Positions 56,224 through 63,762 of a DNA stretch of 64,000 bases are shown here, one piece after another; position 1 is the first letter of the stretch; every line of letters starts with the position of its first letter. The stretch lies in contig NZ_JAKGAP010000022.1 in assembly GCF_021532375.1 (NCBI RefSeq), forward strand, positions 1-64,000, read 5' to 3'. A model generated the notes under the pieces. It was not told where the DNA came from, did not search any database, and saw only the letters and a list, made by a program, of their open reading frames with translations. The stretch comes from Paenibacillus alkaliterrae (GTDB lineage Bacteria; Bacillota; Bacilli; Paenibacillales; Paenibacillaceae). A program made the position numbers and the translations under genes.

Positions 56224-57151
56224 GCTTTCAATAGCTGCTGCGGCGACCTTGCTTTTCTGCTTGATATTTATTGCGTTATATCACCTTTTCTTCATTTGGT
56301 CGCGGGAGCGGCAGCTCATCGGCAAGCTAACCTACCGGACGAAGATTGGTTGGAAATATCGGCTGAAGGAGCGTTTCAAACGATATGAAAGGCTGAATCG
56401 GCATTTGTCTGAATTGTTGGAAGCTCTTCAATTAAAAGTGACGCCCGGCGCCTTCGCATATGTGTCTGGCTTGCTTCTGCTCGCAGGAATCGCCGCGGGC
56501 GGACTATTCTTTCAAAGCGTAAAGGGGACGCTGCTATTCGGCATGCTGCTTGGCGCGATGCCCTATACAATCGTTAGAGCCATGCTCGTACATCGACGTA
56601 TGCAGACGCAAATGGATTTTTTACCGGCGGTAGAGCTGTTTTATCAATGTTATATCGTCACCGGAGAACGTCAGGTCCGGATCGCGCTGCAGCGTACGGT
56701 GGAGGAGCGGCGATTGCTTGGACCGATGCAAACCGTGTTCGAGCAGCTTTACCGTAACCTTTCAGTGCGCGGTGACGACGATGCGAGCTTGCGTCTGCTG
56801 TCCGCATCGCTAGGGCATTTATGGGCGGATTATTTCGTCAATATTTTAAGGGTAGCGCTTGTGGAGGGCGTGACTATAACCGAAAGTCTGAAGGAGCTTC
56901 TGACGGATATGCGCAAGGCAAGAAGAGCGAATGAGCAGGAAAGAAACCGGCTATTGGAGATTCGGGTAGCTAACTTCTCGCCGCTCTTGTTTCTCGCCAT
57001 CTATATCGGAATCAACCTTAGATATAACAAGGAGAATTCCTATTATTATTATGTGGTCGACCCGCAGGGACGTGACATGCTGCTTAATGCGATGGTTCTC
57101 ATTTTTGCTTCTTTTCTTATGGGACTCTGGCTGTCACGCAAAAAAATGTGA
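56216..57151 (+). CDS. tadB: TadB-like assembly platform protein
   Basis: This 311-residue membrane protein has an N-terminal helix, a pair of helices near 85-125 (AYVSGLLLLAGIAAGGLFFQ), a cytoplasmic type II secretion F-like domain with EGVTITESLKELLTDMRKAR, and C-terminal helices. I start at ATG 56216, behind GAAGGGTGACGG, overlapping the end of the ATPase gene; the frame is open further upstream inside that gene. With the next protein it should form the inner-membrane platform. Confidence 0.82.
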   Translation: MNKLSIAAAATLLFCLIFIALYHLFFIWSRERQLIGKLTYRTKIGWKYRLKERFKRYERLNRHLSELLEALQLKVTPGAFAYVSGLLLLAGIAAGGLFFQSVKGTLLFGMLLGAMPYTIVRAMLVHRRMQTQMDFLPAVELFYQCYIVTGERQVRIALQRTVEERRLLGPMQTVFEQLYRNLSVRGDDDASLRLLSASLGHLWADYFVNILRVALVEGVTITESLKELLTDMRKARRANEQERNRLLEIRVANFSPLLFLAIYIGINLRYNKENSYYYYVVDPQGRDMLLNAMVLIFASFLMGLWLSRKKM

Positions 57152-57164
57152 AAGGAGGACATAA

Positions 57165-58055
57165 ATGCACGAGTGGACGGAAGGCTTCATCGGGATAGCC
57201 GTGACGATCGGCCAGTATGTGTTTGGGGTGGCCGCTATTTATGCCATTCTTCAATTGCTGCCGAGACGCACCACGAGATGGAAGCATTTGGCCCTATTAG
57301 GCTGGCGTACAAGGCAGGCTCCGGAGCAATGGCTGCGACTGTTTCGGGTAGAACGACACGGACCTTCATTTTTGGAGCGAGAGCTGCTCCTTGCCAGCTG
57401 CGGCATCACGGCGGACGCTGCATGGTATGTTATCGCCAGGAGGCTTCTCATAGCTGCTATCATGCTGTCTGTTATTTTCATGGTTCTTCTGTATGAGCGC
57501 TTAAACGCACTCCTGCCGATATCCTTCATTGGTCCCGGCTTGCTGCTCGCGATGTTTATTGTATATATCGACTTGGTATGGCTGCGGTCAATAAGCAAAA
57601 TGCGCGCGCTGCAAATAACCAAAGAAATATTCGTCGTAAGCAATCAGCTTCTCTATCTCTCGGACTCCTCGCTCCATATCCATGCGAAGCTGCTTCGCTG
57701 CTTGCCGTTTACGCGAGCCATGCGCGATGATTTGGAGCGGCTGCTCGCCGAATGGTATCATGACGCGGGTGCGGCGCTGCAGCGTTTTAAACTAAGACTC
57801 GGTACCGATGAGGCGCTTAGCTTCGTCGAGACGCTCGATGCGCTCCGGATGCACGAAAGTCTGCAGTATTACGACCTGCTTCGAGCGAGGATCGGAGATT
57901 ACAAGGAGAAGATTGAGCTGGCTAAAGAAAGCAGGAAGGAATCAGCCTCATACTTTTTATTTGTTATAGCGGGCATTCCGATTTTGTATACCTTTCAGGT
58001 ATTTATTTATCCATGGGTAAGAGAAGGGCAGAAGCTGTTTCAGTCGCTTAACTGA
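57165..58055 (+). CDS. tadC: TadC-like assembly platform protein
   Basis: This 296-residue membrane protein has helices near 10-30, 85-105 and 110-130 and at the C-terminus (FLFVIAGIPILYTFQVFIYP). The T2SF-like part includes SFVETLDALRMHESLQYYDL and an EKIELAKESRKES loop. AAAGGAGG precedes the ATG. It is the partner of the TadB-like protein and the last complete gene of the tad locus on this side. Confidence 0.82.
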   Translation: MHEWTEGFIGIAVTIGQYVFGVAAIYAILQLLPRRTTRWKHLALLGWRTRQAPEQWLRLFRVERHGPSFLERELLLASCGITADAAWYVIARRLLIAAIMLSVIFMVLLYERLNALLPISFIGPGLLLAMFIVYIDLVWLRSISKMRALQITKEIFVVSNQLLYLSDSSLHIHAKLLRCLPFTRAMRDDLERLLAEWYHDAGAALQRFKLRLGTDEALSFVETLDALRMHESLQYYDLLRARIGDYKEKIELAKESRKESASYFLFVIAGIPILYTFQVFIYPWVREGQKLFQSLN

Positions 58056-58086
58056 ATGGAAGTTAATACGGGAAGGAGGTGAAGGC

Positions 58087-58135
58087 ATGCGTAATATTTT
58101 GATGACTGTTATGATGCTCATTACGGTTACAGGTG
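58087..58135 (+). pseudogene. small tad-locus gene cut by the prophage
   Basis: After GGAAGGAGGTG a frame starts MRNILMTVMMLITVTG, the hydrophobic start of a small pilin-like or membrane peptide expected at this place. From about codon 17 the frame runs into the integrase terminator and the antisense of the integrase gene, giving a meaningless tail to 58272. The rest of the gene, and any further tad genes, presumably lie beyond the right end of the element. The exact junction cannot be fixed without the other end. Confidence 0.6.
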
Positions 58136-58160
58136 AAAACCCCCTTATAATTAAAGGGAT
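58136..58160 (-). terminator. terminator of the integrase gene
   Basis: On the minus strand CCCTT pairs with AAGGG around TAATTAT, followed by GGTTTTC; it lies 26 bases past the integrase stop. It may overlap the attachment core. Confidence 0.55.
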
Positions 58161-58185
58161 TTTAGGGGATGGTATACACGTATGC

Positions 58186-59343
58186 TCACAATTTGACCAC
58201 TTTGCTCAAAAGAGCGGAAAATTTTTCGGAGGCTTCTTTCTTCACTGCCTTTGTTACATGAAGATACACTAACCTGGTTGTAGCATCACTCTTATGGCCA
58301 AGTCTTTGCATGATCGCCTCCAAACTCACTCCTGCTTCTGCACATAGCGAGGTATGTGTATGCCTAAGTGAATGCGGCGAGAACTTTTGCGGGAGATCCA
58401 TCCACTGCGTAAGGCGTTTCATTCGATGCTCAATTTTTCTGCGCGTTGGAGGGTACCCGAACGAATTATCATCCCGCCCAAACACAAAATTTTTATCATG
58501 GTAGACATCGCGCTTACTCATTTTGAATTCATTTTGCTTTGCTTTGTGTCGTTCTAATTCAGCGATAATGTTCACGTCCACGTCTATTATACGACGTGAC
58601 GATTTTGTTTTAGGAGTGCCTATTCTGTACTCTTCCGCCTTGTCCTTAAGATTAACAAGTGTTCCATTTACAGATATTGTGCAATTTATGATATTGATGT
58701 CCGACCAGGTAAGTGCACACAGCTCGCCGATCCGCAGACCAGTGTAAGCGAGAACTAGAAACATTAGGTAGTCGTCGTGCAGTCCCCGGTGTTTGGCGAG
58801 TCGCAAAAACTCGGCCAACTGCTCCTTCTCCATGTATTTCGGTAATTCTTCCTCATCTGCGGCAGACGGCACTTTCGCGTACTCGGTAGGGTTGATTTTT
58901 ATTTCTGAAAACTCCATCGCTTTCTTGAATAACAATTGCGCAACACCGTGTATCCCTTGAACTGTGCTGTGCGCCATCGTCTCAGACATATTTATTAATA
59001 CATCTTGGTATTTCTTGCGAGATATATTGCGTAAACGGACTTTAGCGAAATACTTCAAAAGGCTTTTTATCTGGTATCCTCTCTGTCTGATAGAACTTTC
59101 CTTTGCGTTACTGGCACGATAAAGTTTAAGCCAGGTATTGGCAAACTCCTCGAAAGTAGTGTTTGATTCTTTGACATAGACGCCATCTGCCACTGCCGAT
59201 TCAACCTTAGCCGCAGCAAGTTCAGCCTCCCGTTTAGTTCTGAATCCGCCTTTAGAATCTTGGTTACGTTCCCCAGTAACTGGGTCCTTCTCGAGATCTA
59301 CGGTATATGACCAAGTTTTACCACGCTTACGAATGTATGGCAT
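58186..59343 (-). CDS. int: tyrosine-family site-specific integrase
   Basis: This 385-residue recombinase has an N-terminal arm-binding domain (RKRGKTWSYTVDLEKDPVTG), a SAM-like core-binding domain near 65-165, and the catalytic domain: Arg204 in TGLRIGELCALTW, His324-x-x-Arg327 in HSLRHTH, His350 in LGHKS and nucleophile Tyr360 in LVYLHVTK. The set is complete, so it should be active. It inserts and excises the element at an attachment site next to its 3' end. The remnant at 161-259 belongs to a close relative. Confidence 0.95.
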   Translation of the reverse strand: MPYIRKRGKTWSYTVDLEKDPVTGERNQDSKGGFRTKREAELAAAKVESAVADGVYVKESNTTFEEFANTWLKLYRASNAKESSIRQRGYQIKSLLKYFAKVRLRNISRKKYQDVLINMSETMAHSTVQGIHGVAQLLFKKAMEFSEIKINPTEYAKVPSAADEEELPKYMEKEQLAEFLRLAKHRGLHDDYLMFLVLAYTGLRIGELCALTWSDINIINCTISVNGTLVNLKDKAEEYRIGTPKTKSSRRIIDVDVNIIAELERHKAKQNEFKMSKRDVYHDKNFVFGRDDNSFGYPPTRRKIEHRMKRLTQWMDLPQKFSPHSLRHTHTSLCAEAGVSLEAIMQRLGHKSDATTRLVYLHVTKAVKKEASEKFSALLSKVVKL

Positions 59344-59444
59344 GTCTTATTTCTCCTCTCAATTAGAACGTATGTTCTATTTTTGGTATATAGAAAACCG
59401 CCTCGCAGCGGCGAAAGCGCAAGGTTATAAATATATGATGGTGC

Positions 59445-59864
59445 TTATTTGTAGAAACGTTTAAATCTTGCCATTTGTTCCGGTATCCCGCAGATTGCAG
59501 CAGCTTCGCTTATCGTGTGCTCCAGCAGCAGCTCATCTGGGATAAGGAGCTCTGCTGCAAATTGGTTTGCCTCCCGTTCGATGCGATCAACGGAAAACAA
59601 CGTGTGCCTTTTAAGGAATGGCGTGTTCACTTTTGGGTGAAGCAGGGCATGTCCGAGTTCATGGGAACAAGTGAAGCGCATTTCGATTTCATCAAGTGAG
59701 TTATTAAGGTGAATCATCTTCATTCGTTTATAAGTATTAAAATAACCCATAACGCCGCCGAGCGGCTCGTATACGACTAGGATGTTTTTCTGCTTCGCAA
59801 TGGTGAAAGGGTTATTCGTTCCATAATTACGGGTCAGCTGACTGACCATACGTCTGATCCCCAT
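59445..59864 (-). CDS. ImmA/IrrE-family metallopeptidase of the prophage
   Basis: This 139-residue protein has the HELGH zinc motif (CSHELGHALLHP) and the following Glu region (REANQFAAELLIPDE) that completes the site. It lies 12 bases downstream of the XRE repressor gene, in the immR-immA order. By analogy with ICEBs1 and phi105-like phages it should cleave the repressor after DNA damage and induce the element. It differs in sequence from the ImmA at 15595. Confidence 0.88.
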   Translation of the reverse strand: MGIRRMVSQLTRNYGTNNPFTIAKQKNILVVYEPLGGVMGYFNTYKRMKMIHLNNSLDEIEMRFTCSHELGHALLHPKVNTPFLKRHTLFSVDRIEREANQFAAELLIPDELLLEHTISEAAAICGIPEQMARFKRFYK

Positions 59865-59876
59865 CCAGTGCGCCCC

Positions 59877-60332
59877 TTATTTGTTTTTGTTTTTATTAGG
59901 GTTGAATTTTCGTTTTGCCATCCCTTTAGCTAGTCGCAAGGAATTTTCAAGTGAGATCCGCATGAGTTCTTTTGTTTCATCATCCATCGGCTCGCCGTGG
60001 AAAGCTAACGCTTCGTTTGATTCGAGCTCGCCGATCATGCGCTCCAGATCAGTCGCAATGTCACGTTCCTCTCTAGCCGATAAACCGTTTGAATCATCGG
60101 TATATCCTTCCGCGTAATCTTCCTCTGACACTCTGCTCGACATCCCCAACAATTCATTTGCGCTTACCTTTAGTACATTAGCGATCGCAGTTAGTGTATC
60201 AAGACTAGGGTTATATCGGTCACGTTCTATGTCTGCTATGTATGAGCGGGATATATTAGCTTTATCAGCCAACTCCACTTGAGTAAGTCTTTTTGCTTTG
60301 CGGTAATTTTTAATATTTTCCCCGATAGACAA
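59877..60332 (-). CDS. XRE-family prophage repressor
   Basis: This 151-residue regulator has a helix-turn-helix at about 6-58 (IKNYRKAKRLTQVELADKAN, ISRSYIADIERDRYNPSLDT) and an acidic, then basic, C-terminal region. It starts at TTG 60332, about nine bases after AAAGGAG on the minus strand. It is divergent from a Cro-like gene, across a region with four copies of a 17-bp motif that are likely its operators. ImmA downstream is its likely antagonist. Confidence 0.9.
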   Translation of the reverse strand: MSIGENIKNYRKAKRLTQVELADKANISRSYIADIERDRYNPSLDTLTAIANVLKVSANELLGMSSRVSEEDYAEGYTDDSNGLSAREERDIATDLERMIGELESNEALAFHGEPMDDETKELMRISLENSLRLAKGMAKRKFNPNKNKNK

Positions 60333-60390
60333 TTTCCTGCACTCCTTTTAAGTCGGTGGATCCGACATTTATTTCATTATACAGCCGTAA

Positions 60391-60778
60391 TGACGGTCAT
60401 ACAAGTCCTAAAATGTCGTAAATACAAGTATAATTGACCTATTAGACGGAAATACCAGTAAATAGCTAGCGTATGCTCTTAAATGCTCGAATATGACTAA
60501 AAATCGAATTTTACAAAAATGACGGAAATACTGTACATTTATTACACAGGAGGTGATACAAACAATGGATAAGAAAGCACTAGGAAGCGCCATCCAAACA
60601 AAGCGCAAAGCGTTGCACTTAAAGCAGGCCTCTGTTTCTGAAACGACAGGGTTGTCTAGGAGCTACCTTTCTGATATTGAGAACGGAAGGTATGCACCTA
60701 GTGTCGATGCACTATCCAAAATCGCCATTGCGCTGAATTTGGATTTAAACTTTCTCAAAAATGACGGAAATACAAGTA
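60391..60778 (+). repeat. five-copy 17-bp operator-like repeat in the repressor/Cro switch
   Basis: The copies are TGACGGTCATACAAGTC (60391-60407), TGTCGTAAATACAAGTA (60414-60430), AGACGGAAATACCAGTA (60444-60460), TGACGGAAATACTGTAC (60520-60536) and TGACGGAAATACAAGTA (60762-60778). All are in the same orientation and share ACGGAAATAC-AGTA. Four lie between the divergent regulators; the fifth lies within the last codons of the cro-like gene. They overlap the TATAAT and TTGACC elements near 60429-60439. They are most likely repressor/Cro binding sites. Confidence 0.75.
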
Positions 60779-60807
60779 TCCAAGGCGAGGGAGTTGGTGA
60801 TCAGTGA
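60565..60807 (+). CDS. Cro-like XRE regulator
   Basis: This 80-residue protein is almost entirely a helix-turn-helix domain (LGSAIQTKRKALHLKQASVS, TTGLSRSYLSDIENGRYAPS). Its fold region is close to that of the divergent repressor, as expected for a Cro-type antagonist binding the same sites. AGGAGGTGAT precedes ATG 60565. Its last residues (NDGNTSIQGEG) are encoded by the fifth copy of the operator-like repeat, so DNA element and coding sequence coincide. The next gene starts within its stop. Confidence 0.85.
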   Translation: MDKKALGSAIQTKRKALHLKQASVSETTGLSRSYLSDIENGRYAPSVDALSKIAIALNLDLNFLKNDGNTSIQGEGVGDQ

Positions 60808-61022
60808 CTCAAATAAAACTGCTCACGTTAGAACAGCTACCCAGCATTTTAACAGCTCAAAATATCGCTGATTACCTTGTGATAGGGCGTAAACGTGTTT
60901 ATGAATACATGCAGCTTTCGCCAGCTCACGGCGGTATACCTTGCTTCTCACTAGGTAAAACGAAGCGAGTTGAGAAAAAAGATTTTGAGAAGTGGATAGC
61001 TGATCGCAAGAACAACAAATAG
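60804..61022 (+). CDS. excisionase-like DNA-binding protein
   Basis: This 72-residue protein has the winged-helix pattern of the MerR/excisionase superfamily: LTAQNIADYLVIGRKRVYEY, then FSLGKTKRVEKKDFEKWI. Such proteins help the integrase excise the element or act as small regulators. It starts at GTG 60804, overlapping the cro-like stop, so both are made together on induction. Its distance from the integrase gene is not unusual for this phage type. Confidence 0.75.
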   Translation: MTQIKLLTLEQLPSILTAQNIADYLVIGRKRVYEYMQLSPAHGGIPCFSLGKTKRVEKKDFEKWIADRKNNK

Positions 61023-61058
61023 ATGTCTGATGGAATTACGTGAAGGAGGTGAAAAAGA

Positions 61059-61274
61059 ATGAGTGAACAGGGTTATCGTGAACTTGCTGCTCGTCAAGCA
61101 GCGCAGCTGCTCGAAGCTGGCTTTATTGCTAAAGACGAAAATGGCAGTGCAGTGCTTACCGAAAAGGGCAAGCAGCGTGCAGCAAAACGGCTGGACAAGC
61201 TGCCGATCGGTGACGATGTACTTATTGAAATCGCATTCTGTGAAGCGCATCATATCGGCTTCAATCCATTTTAA
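61059..61274 (+). CDS. small phage protein of unknown function
   Basis: This 71-residue soluble protein contains YRELAARQAAQLLEAGFIAK and VLTEKGKQRAAKRLDKLPIG, patterns often seen in small helix-turn-helix-like phage early proteins, but no family is recognised. AAGGAGGTG precedes the ATG at a good distance, so the gene is real. Confidence 0.6.
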   Translation: MSEQGYRELAARQAAQLLEAGFIAKDENGSAVLTEKGKQRAAKRLDKLPIGDDVLIEIAFCEAHHIGFNPF

Positions 61275-61288
61275 GGGGGCGAAAACCA

Positions 61289-61480
61289 ATGAATCCGACT
61301 CAGAAAGCAGTTCAGCACATGGAAGAAGGCGTTATGCTCTTGCGAGCTGCTAAACGCAACCTGTTACAAGCTCGTAGCGATCAACATGTTCCGCTAGCGA
61401 TGGTGATCGCATCACTCGAGGAAATTCTCGATGTACTAAAGGACCCTGAGTGTACGCCAGCAATATTAGGGGGTGAGTAA
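61289..61480 (+). CDS. small phage protein of unknown function
   Basis: This 63-residue, mostly helical protein (AVQHMEEGVMLLRAAKRNLL, VIASLEEILDVLKDPE) starts at ATG 61289 behind AAGGGGGCG. It follows the preceding small gene by 14 bases and is part of the early operon. No family recognised. Confidence 0.6.
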   Translation: MNPTQKAVQHMEEGVMLLRAAKRNLLQARSDQHVPLAMVIASLEEILDVLKDPECTPAILGGE

Positions 61481-61481
61481 T

Positions 61482-61640
61482 ATGCCTGAGGAGCTGGAAT
61501 TGCGTTGGAGGAAATACGAGCTGCAGCGGATGCGCTGGCGGTTAACAAATCGTATCGAAGTCGATCCGCGTGTTCTGCCGACTGCGCTTGATTGGTTAGA
61601 CGGCGAGATCGCACAGATAGAAAAAGCCCTCGCGGGTTAG
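61482..61640 (+). CDS. small basic phage protein of unknown function
   Basis: This 52-residue protein starts MPEELELRWRKYELQRMRWR and ends EIAQIEKALAG. It is Arg- and Glu-rich and probably helical. AGGGGGTG lies six bases before ATG 61482, and the start is one base past the previous stop, so translation is coupled. The short length hides it from simple gene calls. Function unknown. Confidence 0.6.
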   Translation: MPEELELRWRKYELQRMRWRLTNRIEVDPRVLPTALDWLDGEIAQIEKALAG

Positions 61641-61724
61641 GAGCCGCAAAGGCCGTTTAAATCAAAAACCAAGTTACCGCCAGCATATCACATGTTGGAC
61701 GGATTGAAAACAGGAGGTTTTATC

Positions 61725-62138
61725 ATGCCAGTAAATATCCATATTAGCGGCGAGAACGCCGAGCAAGCAGTATTAGAGTTATCTGTTCTAGCAGGTCGGA
61801 TCGGAGGATTTGCGGCTCCTGTCGTACAACCAGAGGCCACCCCAGAAGCGCCTAAGCAGCGTGCAACTCGCGCGAAGTCGGAGAAAGCAGAGCCTATTGT
61901 TGAGCCAGAAGTGAAGCCGGATCCAGTTCAAGAAGAGCCGGAATCGACTGATGACGATGAGCCGTCCACATATTCCGTTGAGGATCTGAGAGCAAAGGCG
62001 GCTGAGGTGGCTAAGCTTGGTAAGCAGGCAAAGGTTAAGAAGGTGTTGACCGATTTCGGCGCGGCTTCTATTAGTGCTGTCCCTGAAGATCAACGTGCTA
62101 AGGTTTACGCGGCGCTTGAGGCTGTTGCGAATGAGTAG
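61725..62138 (+). CDS. phage protein with Pro/Glu-rich linker
   Basis: This 137-residue protein has a short N-terminal strand-helix part (PVNIHISGENAEQAVLELSV), a Pro/Glu/Ala/Lys linker over about residues 35-80, and a C-terminal helical part (VEDLRAKAAEVAKLGKQAKV, KVLTDFGAASISAVPEDQRA) that resembles the small domains found at the end of some phage single-strand-binding or recombination accessory proteins. I start at ATG 61725, seven bases after CAGGAGG. No family assigned. Confidence 0.65.
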   Translation: MPVNIHISGENAEQAVLELSVLAGRIGGFAAPVVQPEATPEAPKQRATRAKSEKAEPIVEPEVKPDPVQEEPESTDDDEPSTYSVEDLRAKAAEVAKLGKQAKVKKVLTDFGAASISAVPEDQRAKVYAALEAVANE

Positions 62139-62370
62139 TGCTACACAAGCGCGGGATTTAGAATCTGATCTCGAATACGTGGACAGTTGTTCAACGCTGT
62201 TCTTAGCCGCTGGTTATCATTTTTCATTTCCCGGATTCATTAAAAACGCATTAATCGGCTGGCCTTATGCGATAAAACGTGCCATGGAAGCAGAGAAAGA
62301 AGTCGATCGTCTCCGCAATGAGCTTAACATCCTGCAGGAGCAGAAACGGGGAAGAGGGTGCTGGGATTGA
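62131..62370 (+). CDS. small phage protein with C-terminal coiled coil
   Basis: This 79-residue protein starts at ATG 62131 inside the end of the previous gene. A central segment (STLFLAAGYHFSFPGFIKNA) is hydrophobic and aromatic, and the C-terminal part (MEAEKEVDRLRNELNILQEQ) is a short coiled coil. Its stop overlaps the next start. No family recognised. Confidence 0.6.
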   Translation: MSSATQARDLESDLEYVDSCSTLFLAAGYHFSFPGFIKNALIGWPYAIKRAMEAEKEVDRLRNELNILQEQKRGRGCWD

Positions 62371-63590
62371 CTCAAAACCATTCAAGCCGTGCGCATGCCA
62401 AATTATCGGCATCCGGTTCTAAGCGCTGGCTAGCTTGCCCGGGGAGTGTCGGGCTAGAAGCGTTGTTCCCGAGCGATAGTGGTAGTAGCATATTCGCCGC
62501 TGAAGGTACAGCAGCCCATGAGTTGTCTGAGATTCACCTGGCTTACCTGTTTAACCATATCGACAAGAAAGAGCATACAAAACGTCTGAAAGTCGCTACG
62601 AAGGGCCAGTTCTACAGCCAAGAGATGGAGGACCACGTTCAAACCTACATAGACGTGGTCGTCGAGCGGATCAATGAGGCCCGCGCTAAAACGCCGGATG
62701 CGACGGTCTTGTTCGAGGAACGGCTGGACTTCTCACCGTGGGTGCCGGAGGGCTTCGGTACAGGTGACGTGGTGATCATCGCAGACGGTACGCTTGAGGT
62801 CATCGATCTTAAGTATGGCAAGGGTGTTCCCGTTTCTGCTGAGGATAACAGCCAGCTCCGGCTATACGGGCTCGGCGCCATCAATGGCTTCAGCTTTCTT
62901 TACGATGTGCAGAACGTCCGTATGACGATCGTCCAACCGAGGCTCGACAGTGTATCGACGGAGGGGATGACTGCAGAGGAACTGCTCAAGTGGGCAGACG
63001 AAGTCGTGAAGCCCGGCGCGGAGCTGGCCGTATCCGGAAAAGGTGAGACGAAGGCAGGCGAACACTGCAAGTTCTGCAAGGCTAAAGCGGTCTGCCGCGT
63101 CAGGGCCTTTGCGAATCTTGAGCTTCTCGCTCATGAGTTTAAAGAGCCGGAGCTGCTGTCTCTTGAAGAGCTTGCTGAGATCCGGGGCAAGATTGATAAC
63201 CTTGTCAGTTGGGCTGGCGATGTGAAGGATTACATGCTCGAGCAGGCTGAGAAGCATGATGTTAGATACCCTGGCTGGAAGCTTGTCGAAGGTCGTAGCA
63301 ATCGGATTTACAGTGACAAAGATGCAGTTAAATTCACGCTTGAGCAAGCGATTAAGCAGAAGCATTTCGGACAGCACTTTAAGCCGGATTCCATCTATAA
63401 GCCGCAGGAGCTTGTCGGCATAACGGAGATGGAGAAGGTCGTAGGTAAGAAGATGTTCGGGGAGCTGCTGTCTGATCTGGTGATTAAGCCGGCGGGCAAG
63501 CCGACTCTTGTAGAAGAAGCGGACAAGCGTCCGGAGCTGTCATCCCTAGCATCGATTGAGTCTGAATTCCAAGGTGAGGATATTGGCTGA
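62367..63590 (+). CDS. DUF2800 family phage protein (RecB/Cas4-like nuclease fold)
   Basis: This 407-residue protein begins MTQNHSSRAHAKLSASGSKR followed by WLACPGS, the typical DUF2800 start, with GTAAHELSEIHL and later VIDLKYGKGVPVSAEDNSQL, which matches the PD-(D/E)XK nuclease motif II-III region (Asp in EVIDLKYG, Lys after it). CKFCKAKAVC could hold a metal or iron-sulphur cluster as in Cas4/AddB. I prefer TTG 62367, six bases after GAAGAGGGTG; GTG 62358 is possible. The family is common in phage replication modules next to DUF2815 and DNA polymerase. Confidence 0.85.
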   Translation: MTQNHSSRAHAKLSASGSKRWLACPGSVGLEALFPSDSGSSIFAAEGTAAHELSEIHLAYLFNHIDKKEHTKRLKVATKGQFYSQEMEDHVQTYIDVVVERINEARAKTPDATVLFEERLDFSPWVPEGFGTGDVVIIADGTLEVIDLKYGKGVPVSAEDNSQLRLYGLGAINGFSFLYDVQNVRMTIVQPRLDSVSTEGMTAEELLKWADEVVKPGAELAVSGKGETKAGEHCKFCKAKAVCRVRAFANLELLAHEFKEPELLSLEELAEIRGKIDNLVSWAGDVKDYMLEQAEKHDVRYPGWKLVEGRSNRIYSDKDAVKFTLEQAIKQKHFGQHFKPDSIYKPQELVGITEMEKVVGKKMFGELLSDLVIKPAGKPTLVEEADKRPELSSLASIESEFQGEDIG

Positions 63591-63762
63591 TCAATGGGGT
63601 ATCTACAGCACTATTTCGAAAAAGTTTTGCTTTGGGATCTCTGAACCTTCCAAAAAGCTTGCACAAAGAGCCTTATTCAATAAAATCGGTACGGACGCCT
63701 ATAAATGGCGCTTCATGCCTAGAGTAATCATTCAAAAACCAATTATAAAGGAGCCAACAAAC
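63583..63762 (+). CDS. possible 60-residue early protein, open in frame into DUF2815
   Basis: From TTG 63583, with AAGGTGAGG just upstream, a frame reads MADQWGIYSTISKKFCFGIS and later KIGTDAYKWRFMP. It continues without a stop into the DUF2815 start at 63763. The composition looks like a genuine small phage protein. Either the separate gene has lost its stop and makes a fusion, or the stretch is a leader that is not translated. The internal AAAGGAG at 63747-63753 shows that DUF2815 can start independently. Confidence 0.4.

Noticed and set aside
58136-58272. Continuation of the small tad frame through the integrase 3' region
   Set aside because: The sequence is the antisense of the integrase tail and its terminator, so the peptide after codon 16 is an artefact of insertion.
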